Assembly: GCA_028283955.1 (NCBI GenBank)
Contig: JANQSP010000002.1
Location: 1-33,613 of the forward strand
Length of the DNA stretch: 33,613 nt
Source: Bdellovibrionales bacterium
Lineage (GTDB): Bacteria; Bdellovibrionota; Bdellovibrionia; Bdellovibrionales; UBA1609
Direction of reading: 5' to 3'
Program-made: the position numbers and the translations under genes
Shown here: positions 1 through 8,696 of the stretch, piece after piece
Numbering within the stretch: the first letter of the stretch is position 1
Layout: each line of letters begins with the position of its first letter
Notes under the pieces: generated by a model
The model's database searches: none
The model's input: only the letters and a program-made list of their open reading frames with translations
Told to the model about the DNA's origin: nothing

Positions 1-4
1 ACAT

Positions 5-403
5 ATGGAAAGTTTAGTTTATGCTACACATAATACAGACATAATAACATCCATGACAGTAGAAAGTGCGGTATACAGATACAGACATTCGGTAGCAATA
101 CAACGTCGTGGAATCATGCATCTTTCCAAAGTATATCTTGCAAACATGACTAACTCTTCCGGTAAATCACCAAAGCAAAACAGCGAGGATGAATTTGTAT
201 TAAATCAACGAAATCAGAAATGGCTATCAGAATTTCTTGAAGCACATCAAAATCATGAGCGCATTTTTATTACCGTGGGAGTGGCTCATTTAACCAAGGA
301 AAATAACTTAATAGACAAATTAACAACAGAAGGTTTTACAGTCCGTCGCGTTAGTTGTGATCAAAACCAACAAACTGCTTCTGTCGCCAATACTGAAAAT
401 TAA
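5..403 (+). CDS. TraB/GumN (PrgY)-family protein, C-terminal part; possibly truncated by the window edge
   Basis: C-terminal motif ERIFITVGVAHLTKENNLIDKLTTEGFTVRRV resembles the conserved G-x-H-L ... L-x-x-x-G-[FY]-x-V end of the TraB/GumN family. Confidence 0.6.
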   Translation: MESLVYATHNTDIITSMTVESAVYRYRHSVAIQRRGIMHLSKVYLANMTNSSGKSPKQNSEDEFVLNQRNQKWLSEFLEAHQNHERIFITVGVAHLTKENNLIDKLTTEGFTVRRVSCDQNQQTASVANTEN

Positions 404-420
404 GGAAGTATAAATAAAAA

Positions 421-1668
421 ATGAATGTACTCGTATTGGGAAAAGGGGGTAGAGAGCAGGCTTTAGTGCGAGCTTTGGCCCAATCCCCTAATGTACAACA
501 GGTGTTTGCCCTACCTGGAAGAGCCGGCTTTGAACCACAGGCTGTATGTTTGACAGATCAGGCTTTGGAAAAAGACTCCCTGAAAGAAATTATTAAAACA
601 AAAAATATTAAGCTGGTTGTTATTGGTCCGGAAAAAGAGTTAGTTGAAGGCTGGTCGGATTTTTTTCGCTCCTTAAACATTCCGGTTTTTGGGCCATCCC
701 GGGAAGCATCTCAACTGGAATCCAGCAAGCTTTTTGCCAAGCATTTTATGTCTTCTGTGGATATTCCCACATCCGGATTTAAAGAAGTCCATTCTGTTGA
801 AAGTGTTTTAAATGCCAGCCCCCGGTTTGGATTTCCGGTCGTATTGAAAGCGGATGGACTGGCAGCCGGAAAGGGAGTGTTCATCTGCCATAATAAAAAA
901 GAATTGGAAGAGTCTGCAAAACTCTTATTTGAAAAGAAAATTTTCGGCTCGGCCGGAGAAAAGGCTTTATTGGAAGTTTTTCAAAAAGGGGAAGAACTTT
1001 CTGTATTTGTACTGACTAACGGTAGTAATTATAAAATTCTACCTTTCGCCAGAGATTATAAAAAACTAAAAGACAACAATATAGGACCCAACACCGGAGG
1101 CATGGGAGCTTTTGCTCCTCATAATATTTCTGAAAACTTACAAAAAAATATTGAAACAACAGTTGTACAACCCAGTATTGAAGGGTTGAAAAAACACAAC
1201 TTATTTTATCATGGGGTTTTATACATTGGCCTTATGATTGTAGATCAAAAACCCTTTGTATTGGAGTACAATGTGCGATTTGGTGACCCTGAAGCACAAG
1301 TTCTACTCCCCTTATTGGAAGGAGATTGGGCAGAGGTTTTTTTATCCGTAGCCCAAGGTAAATTATCCGATTTGAGTTGGAAAAAAAACACTTTTGCCTC
1401 TTGTGTGATTTTAGCTGCGGAAGGTTATCCTTCAAAACCGGTAACCGGTGTACCTATTCAGGGAAATATCGGCTTTGAATCCTCTCACTTTTATTTTCTC
1501 CACGCAGGAACAAAGAAAACAAATACAGAATATGTTACAGATGGAGGCAGAGTATTAAACGCTATAGGAGTAGGAAATAGTAAAGAAGAATCCATTCAAC
1601 GTGCCTATAAACAAGCCACTCAGGTGAGTTGGCCAGGAATGCAAATGCGACCTGATATCGGTAATTAA
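421..1668 (+). CDS. purD: Phosphoribosylamine--glycine ligase
   Basis: N-terminal MNVLVLGKGGREQAL, ATP-grasp KADGLAAGKGVF, GPNTGGMGAFAP and EYNVRFGDPEAQVLLPLL motifs of GARS. Confidence 0.97.
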   Translation: MNVLVLGKGGREQALVRALAQSPNVQQVFALPGRAGFEPQAVCLTDQALEKDSLKEIIKTKNIKLVVIGPEKELVEGWSDFFRSLNIPVFGPSREASQLESSKLFAKHFMSSVDIPTSGFKEVHSVESVLNASPRFGFPVVLKADGLAAGKGVFICHNKKELEESAKLLFEKKIFGSAGEKALLEVFQKGEELSVFVLTNGSNYKILPFARDYKKLKDNNIGPNTGGMGAFAPHNISENLQKNIETTVVQPSIEGLKKHNLFYHGVLYIGLMIVDQKPFVLEYNVRFGDPEAQVLLPLLEGDWAEVFLSVAQGKLSDLSWKKNTFASCVILAAEGYPSKPVTGVPIQGNIGFESSHFYFLHAGTKKTNTEYVTDGGRVLNAIGVGNSKEESIQRAYKQATQVSWPGMQMRPDIGN

Positions 1669-1791
1669 AAATAATCCAACAATTTTCCCAAAAGATGTAA
1701 ACTTTACCCCTGATGAACGAAGTTTTAGAAATATTTTTTTTGTATATAAAAGTAAAATATTATAGAACACCAATATAAATAAGGAGGAAGA

Positions 1792-2154
1792 ATGTTCAAA
1801 ATAATAATCGCTTTAATATTTGCTTCATTTTCAACAGGAGTCTTAGCAACAGTGTGTTATGTTCACTTACCCTCAGAATGCACGGAACTGATAAGCTCAG
1901 ATATCTCCTTTCATATTGATGCCCAAAGTAAACAAACATTTTTAGATGTTTCATTGAGCTGTAAAGTCGATGAAAATGCACTAATAGTTGATAATACTAC
2001 ATTTGGTGAGATGTATCATAATTACAAAATATATAAGGTCAGTGTTCCGGTAAGCAGTCGCTCTGATGCTTATGTTATTCAATTTCCTAAGAATAAAAAA
2101 GAAGGAAGCCCTGAATTCATCTTTCTTCCTCGAGTCACATGTAACGACAAATAA
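1792..2154 (+). CDS. Small secreted protein of unknown function
   Basis: Signal peptide MFKIIIALIFASFSTGVLA; GGAGGAAG ribosome-binding site immediately upstream; intact ORF. Confidence 0.55.
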   Translation: MFKIIIALIFASFSTGVLATVCYVHLPSECTELISSDISFHIDAQSKQTFLDVSLSCKVDENALIVDNTTFGEMYHNYKIYKVSVPVSSRSDAYVIQFPKNKKEGSPEFIFLPRVTCNDK

Positions 2155-2285
2155 CCGGCAAGTTATTAGACTACACTTACACCAACAAGAAGCCATATAA
2201 AAGACTACTGACTTGAAGTCCAGAAAGTTTATATCTGTCTGTTCAGACCTCATTTCATACATTAAATTATAAAAAGAGACTAATC

Positions 2286-3554
2286 ATGAAAAAATATTTT
2301 CTTATTTTTTTGTTTTTACTTTTTTCCTCTTGTTCCTCCGACCCAAAACCGGATAAGCCAGACTATCCTGTTTCCGTTTCTATCCAATTCAATAAACCTC
2401 CCCTCCAAAAGCAGGAGTCAAACCCGGCTGTGACTCAACAAACAACAACAAACGCAGATGTAACTGTAAGTTCAGGTTTAGGCGTAGGTACAAATGCAGA
2501 AGTAAACACAGACACTGGTGTAGGTATAAACACAGATGAAGGTACAAATACAAATATAGGAGTAAAAGCAGATAAAGGTGTAGAAATAAGCACAGGTATA
2601 GGTGCAGGTACAAACACAGGTGCTGGTGTAGAGACAGATGCAAGCGCAAGTATAGATACCGGTGTAGAGAATCTGAAAGATACATCAGGTCAGTTTGGCT
2701 CTGCTACTACCATGCAACAACCGGAAGTAAACACAAATACCGATCCTTCAGGTCCAATAACAACGCCAATGCCAGTTGCAGACATAGATCCAGTTGCAGA
2801 CATAGATCCAGTCGCAGACGTAGATGCAGTCGCAGACACAGATGCAGTCGCAGACACAGATGCAGTTCAAAAAACCACTCAGGGATCTGCCGGCTTCAGT
2901 ATGACAGATAACCTCATACAGGAAGAAACATGTGAAGGTTTTTCAAAAACAGATTGGACGACTCAAGATCTTTCTATAAAGCAATCCATACAGCATTTTA
3001 CTACAGAGCAGATGCAAAACTTATTGAGTATCAACAGAGAATTTCCCTCTCCCAAGGACAAAGAAAATTCCATTAGATGTTTTGTCAATACAGCCTTTTC
3101 TTTAAATAAGATATTTAAAATAACAACAAATCATTGGCGGGAAAATATACAGGCCCCATTTCAAACTCCCCACAAAGAAACATTAATGGGATTTATCGAG
3201 CACTACTTTACTGCATGGGTTGGCAGTCTTCTTTCGCAAATAAAGTCTATTCCTTCCGATCGCATTCATTTTGTTGTGGAGGAGCCTCGTTTATTAAAAA
3301 ACAAAAAGTATCTCGTTCCTATAAATATTAATATTATGAACTACCATTCTGCTGAACTCATCTTGGTCGTTGACATGCAGTCTTTTCCCGAAGAAATATC
3401 TTTTCTGGATATATATGTTATGGAAGGAGTAAGCATATTAGTTTTATTAAAAGACCAAATGGATTGGCTTTTCAAAAAGAAAAGCGGAGATATGGATGCA
3501 GTTGCCTTTACTTTACAAAAAAAAATGGATGAGAGTTCTTTCGATTATTTATAA
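2286..3554 (+). CDS. Lipoprotein with low-complexity repeat regions
   Basis: Lipoprotein signal MKKYFLIFLFLLFSSCSSD; GVGTN/GTNTN-like and VADxDP/A repeats; non-repetitive C-terminal domain. Confidence 0.75.
   Translation: MKKYFLIFLFLLFSSCSSDPKPDKPDYPVSVSIQFNKPPLQKQESNPAVTQQTTTNADVTVSSGLGVGTNAEVNTDTGVGINTDEGTNTNIGVKADKGVEISTGIGAGTNTGAGVETDASASIDTGVENLKDTSGQFGSATTMQQPEVNTNTDPSGPITTPMPVADIDPVADIDPVADVDAVADTDAVADTDAVQKTTQGSAGFSMTDNLIQEETCEGFSKTDWTTQDLSIKQSIQHFTTEQMQNLLSINREFPSPKDKENSIRCFVNTAFSLNKIFKITTNHWRENIQAPFQTPHKETLMGFIEHYFTAWVGSLLSQIKSIPSDRIHFVVEEPRLLKNKKYLVPININIMNYHSAELILVVDMQSFPEEISFLDIYVMEGVSILVLLKDQMDWLFKKKSGDMDAVAFTLQKKMDESSFDYL
2777..2870 (+). repeat. In-frame tandem repeat of about 18 nt (GTTGCAGACATAGATCCA-like), five copies encoding VADxD[PA]
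   Basis: Direct reading: gttgcagacatagatcca / gttgcagacatagatcca / gtcgcagacgtagatgca / gtcgcagacacagatgca / gtcgcagacacagatgca. Confidence 0.9.
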
Positions 3555-3598
3555 TCCCAACTGATGCCTCTTCCTGTAAATATTTTTATACGTATAAC

Positions 3599-4138
3599 TT
3601 AGTAGCTAAATACCTCTTTTCGTATGATTTGATTAACTTCAAATAAAACCAAACCACCAATATACGCACCAATAAACCAGAATATTGCCAGATTTAGATA
3701 AACATCCGCACCCAGGAGTAAAAATGCAGTGAGAGCAATTGAAGTAATAGAAAAGTAGTACAGAAATCGAGAGGCTCTAATTTTTCTAATTTCACCCGCT
3801 TTTAATATATATGCCGCCAGCAGGGCTCCACTTCCGACAAAGATAGAACCACAAATGACCATACATATACTCTCCCCAAACTTATGATGAAAATAGTGAA
3901 ATAGTTCATAGTTATTTGTAAGGCTTAGGTTAAATTGAGGGCAAAAAAGGAGAGTTAAGAAACCGATAAAGGCCTGGACAGCCAGAAGCTTTCCAAAAAC
4001 TATTGTATGACTCGGGTTTAAATCTTTTTTCACATAATCAAGTATTTTATTACTTAAATCACCCGGAGGATGTATGCCCTCCGAGTTCATGAAGTTTAAA
4101 AAGTCTTTATCAACTTTATCCCTATTAGGATTAATCAT
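3599..4138 (-). CDS. Multi-pass membrane protein, candidate anti-sigma partner of the adjacent ECF sigma factor
   Basis: Start overlaps the sigma stop codon by 4 nt; cytoplasmic-like N-terminus of about 45 aa followed by four or five hydrophobic segments. Confidence 0.5.
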   Translation of the reverse strand: MINPNRDKVDKDFLNFMNSEGIHPPGDLSNKILDYVKKDLNPSHTIVFGKLLAVQAFIGFLTLLFCPQFNLSLTNNYELFHYFHHKFGESICMVICGSIFVGSGALLAAYILKAGEIRKIRASRFLYYFSITSIALTAFLLLGADVYLNLAIFWFIGAYIGGLVLFEVNQIIRKEVFSY

Positions 4139-4665
4139 TTGTTTCCCCTGGAAAATTTAATTCTTAACTTCTTTAAGCCTCTGGATACTAACTTTCTTGA
4201 ATTGGTTTCAGAAGTATTAAGTTTTTTGGAAATAGCTGCAAAATCCTCATCAGAAAAATATCTCAGTTTCAAAGCTTCCCTTTCTTTCACGGATAACAAC
4301 TTTTCTGAATCCAGATTTATAGATTTCTCATCTTCTTTTGGGGTTGAGATAATATGTTCTTCCTTAAGTTCAACTAAAGAAACTTTGTTTTTTTTAACGG
4401 CATCAAGCAGTTCACTTCGACATATTGTATAAATCCACTTTATTAGTGGGTACTGAGCACTATAAAGATGTCTCGATTTATGAAACTTAGTGAAAATACT
4501 TTGGAAAGTATCTTCAATGAGAGCCGGAGCCGTAAGTCTTTTATACAAATAAGAGTAAACACGATCTCTATATCTTGAATAAATAACTTCAAAGGCCATG
4601 TTTTCACCTTTTTTATAAAGCTCCATGAGCTTATCATCTTCCAAATGTGAAAATGGATTAGCCAT
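4135..4665 (-). CDS. ECF-type RNA polymerase sigma factor
   Basis: Sigma-70 region 2 (AFEVIYSRYRDRVYSYLYKRL..IEDTFQSIFTKF) and region 4 HTH (LSVKEREALKLRYFSDEDFAAISKKLNTSETNSRKLVSRGLKKL). Confidence 0.88.
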   Translation of the reverse strand: MANPFSHLEDDKLMELYKKGENMAFEVIYSRYRDRVYSYLYKRLTAPALIEDTFQSIFTKFHKSRHLYSAQYPLIKWIYTICRSELLDAVKKNKVSLVELKEEHIISTPKEDEKSINLDSEKLLSVKEREALKLRYFSDEDFAAISKKLNTSETNSRKLVSRGLKKLRIKFSRGNK

Positions 4666-4677
4666 TCTCTACCTCTT

Positions 4678-4710
4678 ATTACAACCGGAAGGCTGATTTT
4701 GTGACAAAAA
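4678..4710 (-). promoter_or_regulatory. Candidate promoter/operator for the sigma gene: TTTTTGTCACAAA-N15-GTAAT
   Basis: Minus strand reads TTTTTGTCACAAA ATCAGCCTTCCGGTT GTAAT; same motif and spacing as the divergent copy at 4778-4810. Confidence 0.5.
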
Positions 4711-4777
4711 TTTTTCAAAAATACCAAGAAGGAGTATAACCAATTAAAAATACTATAACTTTATTAAAAAAATAAGT

Positions 4778-4810
4778 TTTTTGTCACAAATCTTTGGTGT
4801 CTCTCGTAAT
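4778..4810 (+). promoter_or_regulatory. Candidate promoter/operator for the metal operon: TTTTTGTCACAAA-N15-GTAAT
   Basis: Plus strand reads TTTTTGTCACAAA TCTTTGGTGTCTCTC GTAAT; 13-bp identity to the divergent copy with the same 15-nt spacer. Confidence 0.5.
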
Positions 4811-4907
4811 TCAGGTTGAAAACACAATTTCAAATTCTGTTAAAAGTGGCTCAATGCCTTCTTAATACAGAATTAGGCATGTGACTTAAGACTAACAGAG
4901 AAAGAAA

Positions 4908-5579
4908 GTGAAACTGATTAAAAGCACTATATTGTTATACTTGTTTTCTTTTTTCTTATTGGCTTCTCACCTTCTATGGATGAAAAGGGGGTACGCACAT
5001 CCTACATCATTTGAAGGCGGATTTGCTGTTATGTCTGAAATGAGCCAAAAATATCAGGAAATTTCAGCTGTTTATTCACACAAATATTGGTTAGGCACGG
5101 GAGTCGTTCTTTTAAGATCCCCGGAAAAATTCCATTTAATCACTTCTCAGGTTGGATGGCTCGTAAAACGGTGGAACCTTTCCGAAGCTCAAGGAAACGC
5201 CTACCTTTTAGGGGGTATAGGTTATGGAGTTTTAAAACAAAATACGGAACAAGAAATAACAGGTGGTATGTACCGTCTTGGAATACAATTAGATTATGAG
5301 ACTCGAAGAATTTACACATTTACAAGATATGTAGAACATAGATTTTTTGAAGACAATAAACATATAGATGACCAATTTAGTGCAGCACTTGGCTTTGCAC
5401 CTTATCTTGGTGAATTTGATGAATTAAACTCCTGGGTGATTTTTAAATTTATAGCCAGTGATCGTTTTAGTGACATGGCTTACATTCTTATGCTTAGATT
5501 TTTTTACAAAAACTTTTTATGGGAAGTTGGACAAGATTTTGATGGAAATGGACAACTTAATTTTATGGTTAGATTTTAA
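4908..5579 (+). CDS. Putative outer-membrane/periplasmic protein of unknown function, first gene of the metal operon (GTG start)
   Basis: N-terminal hydrophobic signal; alternating hydrophobic strands ending in aromatic F (..LNFMVRF); 12 bp from the next gene. Confidence 0.55.
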   Translation: MKLIKSTILLYLFSFFLLASHLLWMKRGYAHPTSFEGGFAVMSEMSQKYQEISAVYSHKYWLGTGVVLLRSPEKFHLITSQVGWLVKRWNLSEAQGNAYLLGGIGYGVLKQNTEQEITGGMYRLGIQLDYETRRIYTFTRYVEHRFFEDNKHIDDQFSAALGFAPYLGEFDELNSWVIFKFIASDRFSDMAYILMLRFFYKNFLWEVGQDFDGNGQLNFMVRF

Positions 5580-5591
5580 AGGAGGTTTATA

Positions 5592-6053
5592 ATGAAAAAA
5601 ATAATTATTCTTATATCTTTAATGATTTCTTTTTTAGTATTTGCTGAAACTAATACTAAAGATGGTGCCAAGGCTGAAGAAAAAGCTAATCCTAAAATTG
5701 AAACCAAATCTGGTGCTAAAGCTGGAGCAAAAGCTAATCCTAAAATTGAAACCAAAGCTAATGCCAAGGTTAATCCAAAAGCGGATAACAAAGATAACCC
5801 TGGTAATAATAGTATAAAATATTCAAAAGTTATCACTGTTCATGGAATGGTCTGTGCTTTTTGTTCAAACAGCCTCGAAAAGAAGTTTAAAAAAGAAGAG
5901 GCAATAGATCATGTAAAAGTTGAGCTTAAAAACAAAAAGGTCAGTGTGCGTTTCAAAAAAGGTAAGTCAATCGAAGATGAAAAACTCAAAGAGATTATTA
6001 CATCATCAGGATTTAAAGTCATGAAGATTGAATCTGTACCTAACAGTGGGTGA
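5592..6053 (+). CDS. Secreted heavy-metal-associated (HMA/MerP-like) domain protein with a Lys/Ala/Asn-rich repeat linker
   Basis: Signal peptide; HMA motif ITVHGMVCAFCSNSLEKKF (GMxCxxC); linker repeats KANPKIETK...KANPKIETK. Confidence 0.85.
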   Translation: MKKIIILISLMISFLVFAETNTKDGAKAEEKANPKIETKSGAKAGAKANPKIETKANAKVNPKADNKDNPGNNSIKYSKVITVHGMVCAFCSNSLEKKFKKEEAIDHVKVELKNKKVSVRFKKGKSIEDEKLKEIITSSGFKVMKIESVPNSG

Positions 6054-6436
6054 GCTTAATGCTTAAAGATAAAAAACTGCTTACCTCTTATCTTTCATTA
6101 TTCACCTCTTTTGGAACCGTAATCTGTTGTGCTTTACCAAGCTTGCTTGTCTCAATCGGTATGGGAGCTGCATTTGCGGGTTTAGTTGGAGTCTTTCCTC
6201 AAATAGTATGGCTCTCGGAAAATAAGATTTTAGTTTTCTCAATTTCAGGAATTCTTATTTTAATTAGTTATGGACTTTTATATGCTAATCGCTATGCCCC
6301 CTGCCCTATAGAACCCAACCAGGCTAAAGCGTGTGCAATAAGTAGAAAGTGGTCCTTAAGAATTGTAGCTCTTTCAGCTATTCTTTGGATTTGTGGTTTT
6401 TTCTTTGCTTTTTTAGCACCATTAATTTTTATATAG
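6050..6436 (+). CDS. MerT-like small membrane transport protein
   Basis: TM segment with vicinal Cys-Cys (TVICCALPSLLVSIGMGAAFAGL), a Cys-containing loop CPIEPNQAKAC, and a GTGA overlap with the HMA gene. Confidence 0.6.
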   Translation: MSLMLKDKKLLTSYLSLFTSFGTVICCALPSLLVSIGMGAAFAGLVGVFPQIVWLSENKILVFSISGILILISYGLLYANRYAPCPIEPNQAKACAISRKWSLRIVALSAILWICGFFFAFLAPLIFI

Positions 6437-6445
6437 GAGGAAAAT

Positions 6446-6790
6446 ATGAAAAATTTATTAATTATATCTTCAATAGCTTTTATTTTGATCACTGGATGCA
6501 AAACAAATTCAGTTAAAACTCAAAAAGAAATTAATGTTATAGTTAACGAAAATGGCTATAATCCCTCTGAGATTAAAATTCCCAAACACCTTGATTTTGT
6601 AACATTAAATTTTAAAAGGACTACGGATAAGACTTGCGCCCGTGAAGTTATATCAAAAAATTTAGGAATTAATAAAAAACTACCTTTAAATAAAGTTGTT
6701 AAAATTAAATTTGATATTCGTAATAAAGATTCCATCACTTTTGGCTGTCATATGAACATGATGTATAAAGGTATGCTCATTAAAGAGTAA
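6446..6790 (+). CDS. Cupredoxin-like lipoprotein
   Basis: Lipobox ITGC; VNENGYNPSEIKIPKHLDFVTLNFKRT..C..FGCHMNMMYKGMLI resembles cupredoxin-1 domains. Confidence 0.7.
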   Translation: MKNLLIISSIAFILITGCKTNSVKTQKEINVIVNENGYNPSEIKIPKHLDFVTLNFKRTTDKTCAREVISKNLGINKKLPLNKVVKIKFDIRNKDSITFGCHMNMMYKGMLIKE

Positions 6791-6791
6791 T

Positions 6792-7406
6792 TTATTTACA
6801 CAATTTCCCGGCTTCCATTACTATACCTTCTCTATCGTATACTGTCAGTTGCGTTTTTCTATGCTTAATAACAGGTTTGGTTTCCGGATTCTCATAGAAA
6901 ATAAAATCCGTAAATGCACAGCCTACAGCACCAGACCAGTGCCTAAGAATAAATGAGGTTTTTTTATTTGTATCCGCTTCTTTATTTGTGTCCGGATCTT
7001 TCTTTGTATTTGGTTTTTTCTGATCAGAAACAAAAAAGAATACATAACCTCTTGCTTTAAAAAAAGGTGTTGTTTTCCCGTTTTTCACATAATCCACAGT
7101 CACTAAACCGGGTTTACCCGGAGGAGCCTTGGGGTCCGATGCAGGAACTCCGTATCTTATTTTCGCTTCCCACCCGTATTTGAATTCCCCTTTTTCCCAA
7201 TACCCGCTTACAATCTTCTTCTCTTGTCTTACTTTTCCAAAAGAAAAGTTACTTCCAACCTCTGTTTTATTAAAATAGTAAACAAGAGTTTTTGTGCGTT
7301 TATCCACAAAGGACATCCATTTTTTACTCATAGGAGTCATGGCTACACAGGAAATAGAGAAAAAACCTAATAGAAAAACAATAAACAGGTTAAAGAATTT
7401 CATCAT
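6792..7406 (-). CDS. Putative lipoprotein of unknown function with a TNK/DTN repeat stretch
   Basis: Signal MMKFFNLFIVFLLGFFSISC; KKPNTKKDPDTNKEADTNKKT low-complexity segment. Confidence 0.6.
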   Translation of the reverse strand: MMKFFNLFIVFLLGFFSISCVAMTPMSKKWMSFVDKRTKTLVYYFNKTEVGSNFSFGKVRQEKKIVSGYWEKGEFKYGWEAKIRYGVPASDPKAPPGKPGLVTVDYVKNGKTTPFFKARGYVFFFVSDQKKPNTKKDPDTNKEADTNKKTSFILRHWSGAVGCAFTDFIFYENPETKPVIKHRKTQLTVYDREGIVMEAGKLCK

Positions 7407-7788
7407 TACATCACCCTTTCCCTGTAAAGATTATCACACACAGTTTTCACTTTTCAAAGCAGATAATAATAATTTTTCTCATTCTGAATCGGTTTTTTCT
7501 TCAGGACATTTTATAGAATAATTTTCTCTATATTTTTTCCATGAATCAATAAGTGAAGTTTAGCCTTATAACCAATACTGCCTGCGAAGATGGAGGCGAT
7601 TACAGGGAAGGTCATTGTAGTGATTGTAGTAATATGGAAGGTAGCTACTGGGCGGGATGTATCGGATTTATTGAAAAAATCAAACCTAAAACCCTATCAG
7701 AATGTCTGGAAAAGATAACAGTATTGATTGTGGAATGAAAGACATATGTTATATAATTTAGAAAATTAACTAATAAGCAATTTTTCTC

Positions 7789-8484
7789 ATGTATAGAGTT
7801 TTATTTTTTATTTTGTTTTCTTTCTCTTCTTGTGCCCACCATGAAAATAAACTTGTTGTACAAGCAGACCAAAAGGTATCAGTAGAACGATCACCTTCCA
7901 AAAAGCCTAGAAGGCAACTGTTTAACTTTAAACCAATGCCGGCTCCATGGCTGAGGGAATACCCTATAATACAAAAAGAAGTAGAAAAAATTATTAAAAA
8001 GGAAAAAGAGGCAATTATAAAAGATGCAGAAAGTTTATTCCAAGAATTTCCTACCACAGCTCTTTTACCTTATAGTTTACATGTACAGGAATTAAAATTA
8101 TTTAAACATGATAAACAAGATGTTGTTAGTGTACGGATGGCTATTCGCATTTATACAGGAGGTGCCCATGGTAACAAGTTTTATTATAGCTGGAATTGGG
8201 ATAGGCAAAAGAATAAATTTATATCTTTGGATGAGGTGGTTAGCCCCGAACAGTTTACAAACCTTGTTAGCAAGGTAAGAAGTGCCTTAATTGAGCAGCG
8301 AAAGCGAAATTATGAATATAGCAAGCAAATGCAAACACAGATTGAAGAAGGAACATCCGGGAAAGATGACTTTAAAGTATGGAATTTTAAAAAAAATGGA
8401 ATTGAATTTACTTTTCCTGAATATCAAGTAGCCTCTTTTGCAGAAGGGCACTTTAAAGTGTTTGTTTCTTTAGATTCCCTTTAG
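7789..8484 (+). CDS. DUF3298/RsiV-like domain lipoprotein
   Basis: Lipoprotein-like N-terminus (LFFILFSFSSCAHH); IYTGGAHGNKFYYSWNWDRQKNKFISLDEVV matches the GGAHGN signature of DUF3298/RsiV-type domains. Confidence 0.7.
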   Translation: MYRVLFFILFSFSSCAHHENKLVVQADQKVSVERSPSKKPRRQLFNFKPMPAPWLREYPIIQKEVEKIIKKEKEAIIKDAESLFQEFPTTALLPYSLHVQELKLFKHDKQDVVSVRMAIRIYTGGAHGNKFYYSWNWDRQKNKFISLDEVVSPEQFTNLVSKVRSALIEQRKRNYEYSKQMQTQIEEGTSGKDDFKVWNFKKNGIEFTFPEYQVASFAEGHFKVFVSLDSL

Positions 8485-8560
8485 ATTTTTATATTTGCTA
8501 AGCTACTCTATGCATAGGTCCATAAATAAACTAATTAATTTAATTACTTAAGAAAAAGTG

Positions 8561-8634
8561 TCGGACCGACTGGATTTGAACCAGCGACCTCCACCACCCC
8601 AAGGTGACGCGCTACCGGGCTGCGCTACGGTCCG
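8561..8634 (-). tRNA. tRNA-Pro (anticodon GGG)
   Basis: Minus strand CGGACCGTAGCGCAGCCCGGTAGCGCGTCACCTTGGGGTGGTGGAGGTCGCTGGTTCAAATCCAGTCGGTCCGA folds as a cloverleaf; anticodon loop TTGGGGT. Confidence 0.95.
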
Positions 8635-8696
8635 ATCTTATAAAAAAATAGTTACATTCAGCGAGCAATAATTCCAACACTGGAAAAAAACAATAA

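Noticed and set aside
1232-1981. Antisense ORFs 1232-1435, 1555-1773 and 1796-1981
   Set aside because: Mostly overlap purD or the 1792-2154 gene on the opposite strand, with no coding support.
2389-2685. Antisense Leu/His/Tyr-rich ORF (and the nested antisense ORF 2435-2617)
   Set aside because: Mirror of the in-frame tandem repeats of the plus-strand lipoprotein gene; no signal or family, composition artefact.
2461-2867. Short periodic repeats resembling a CRISPR array
   Set aside because: Units are contiguous 18-nt in-frame coding repeats without unique spacers.
4698-4710. CRP/FNR-like operator
   Set aside because: Lacks the TGTGA-N6-TCACA or TTGAT-N4-ATCAA spacing; only superficial similarity.
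4698-4790. TTTGTGACAAAAA ... TTTTTGTCACAAA as terminal inverted repeats of a mobile element
   Set aside because: Only about 67 bp apart, no coding content, in a divergent promoter region; better explained as paired regulatory motifs.
7553-7738. 61-aa ORF with several cysteines
   Set aside because: No RBS or family; too short to support as a gene, possibly a decayed remnant.
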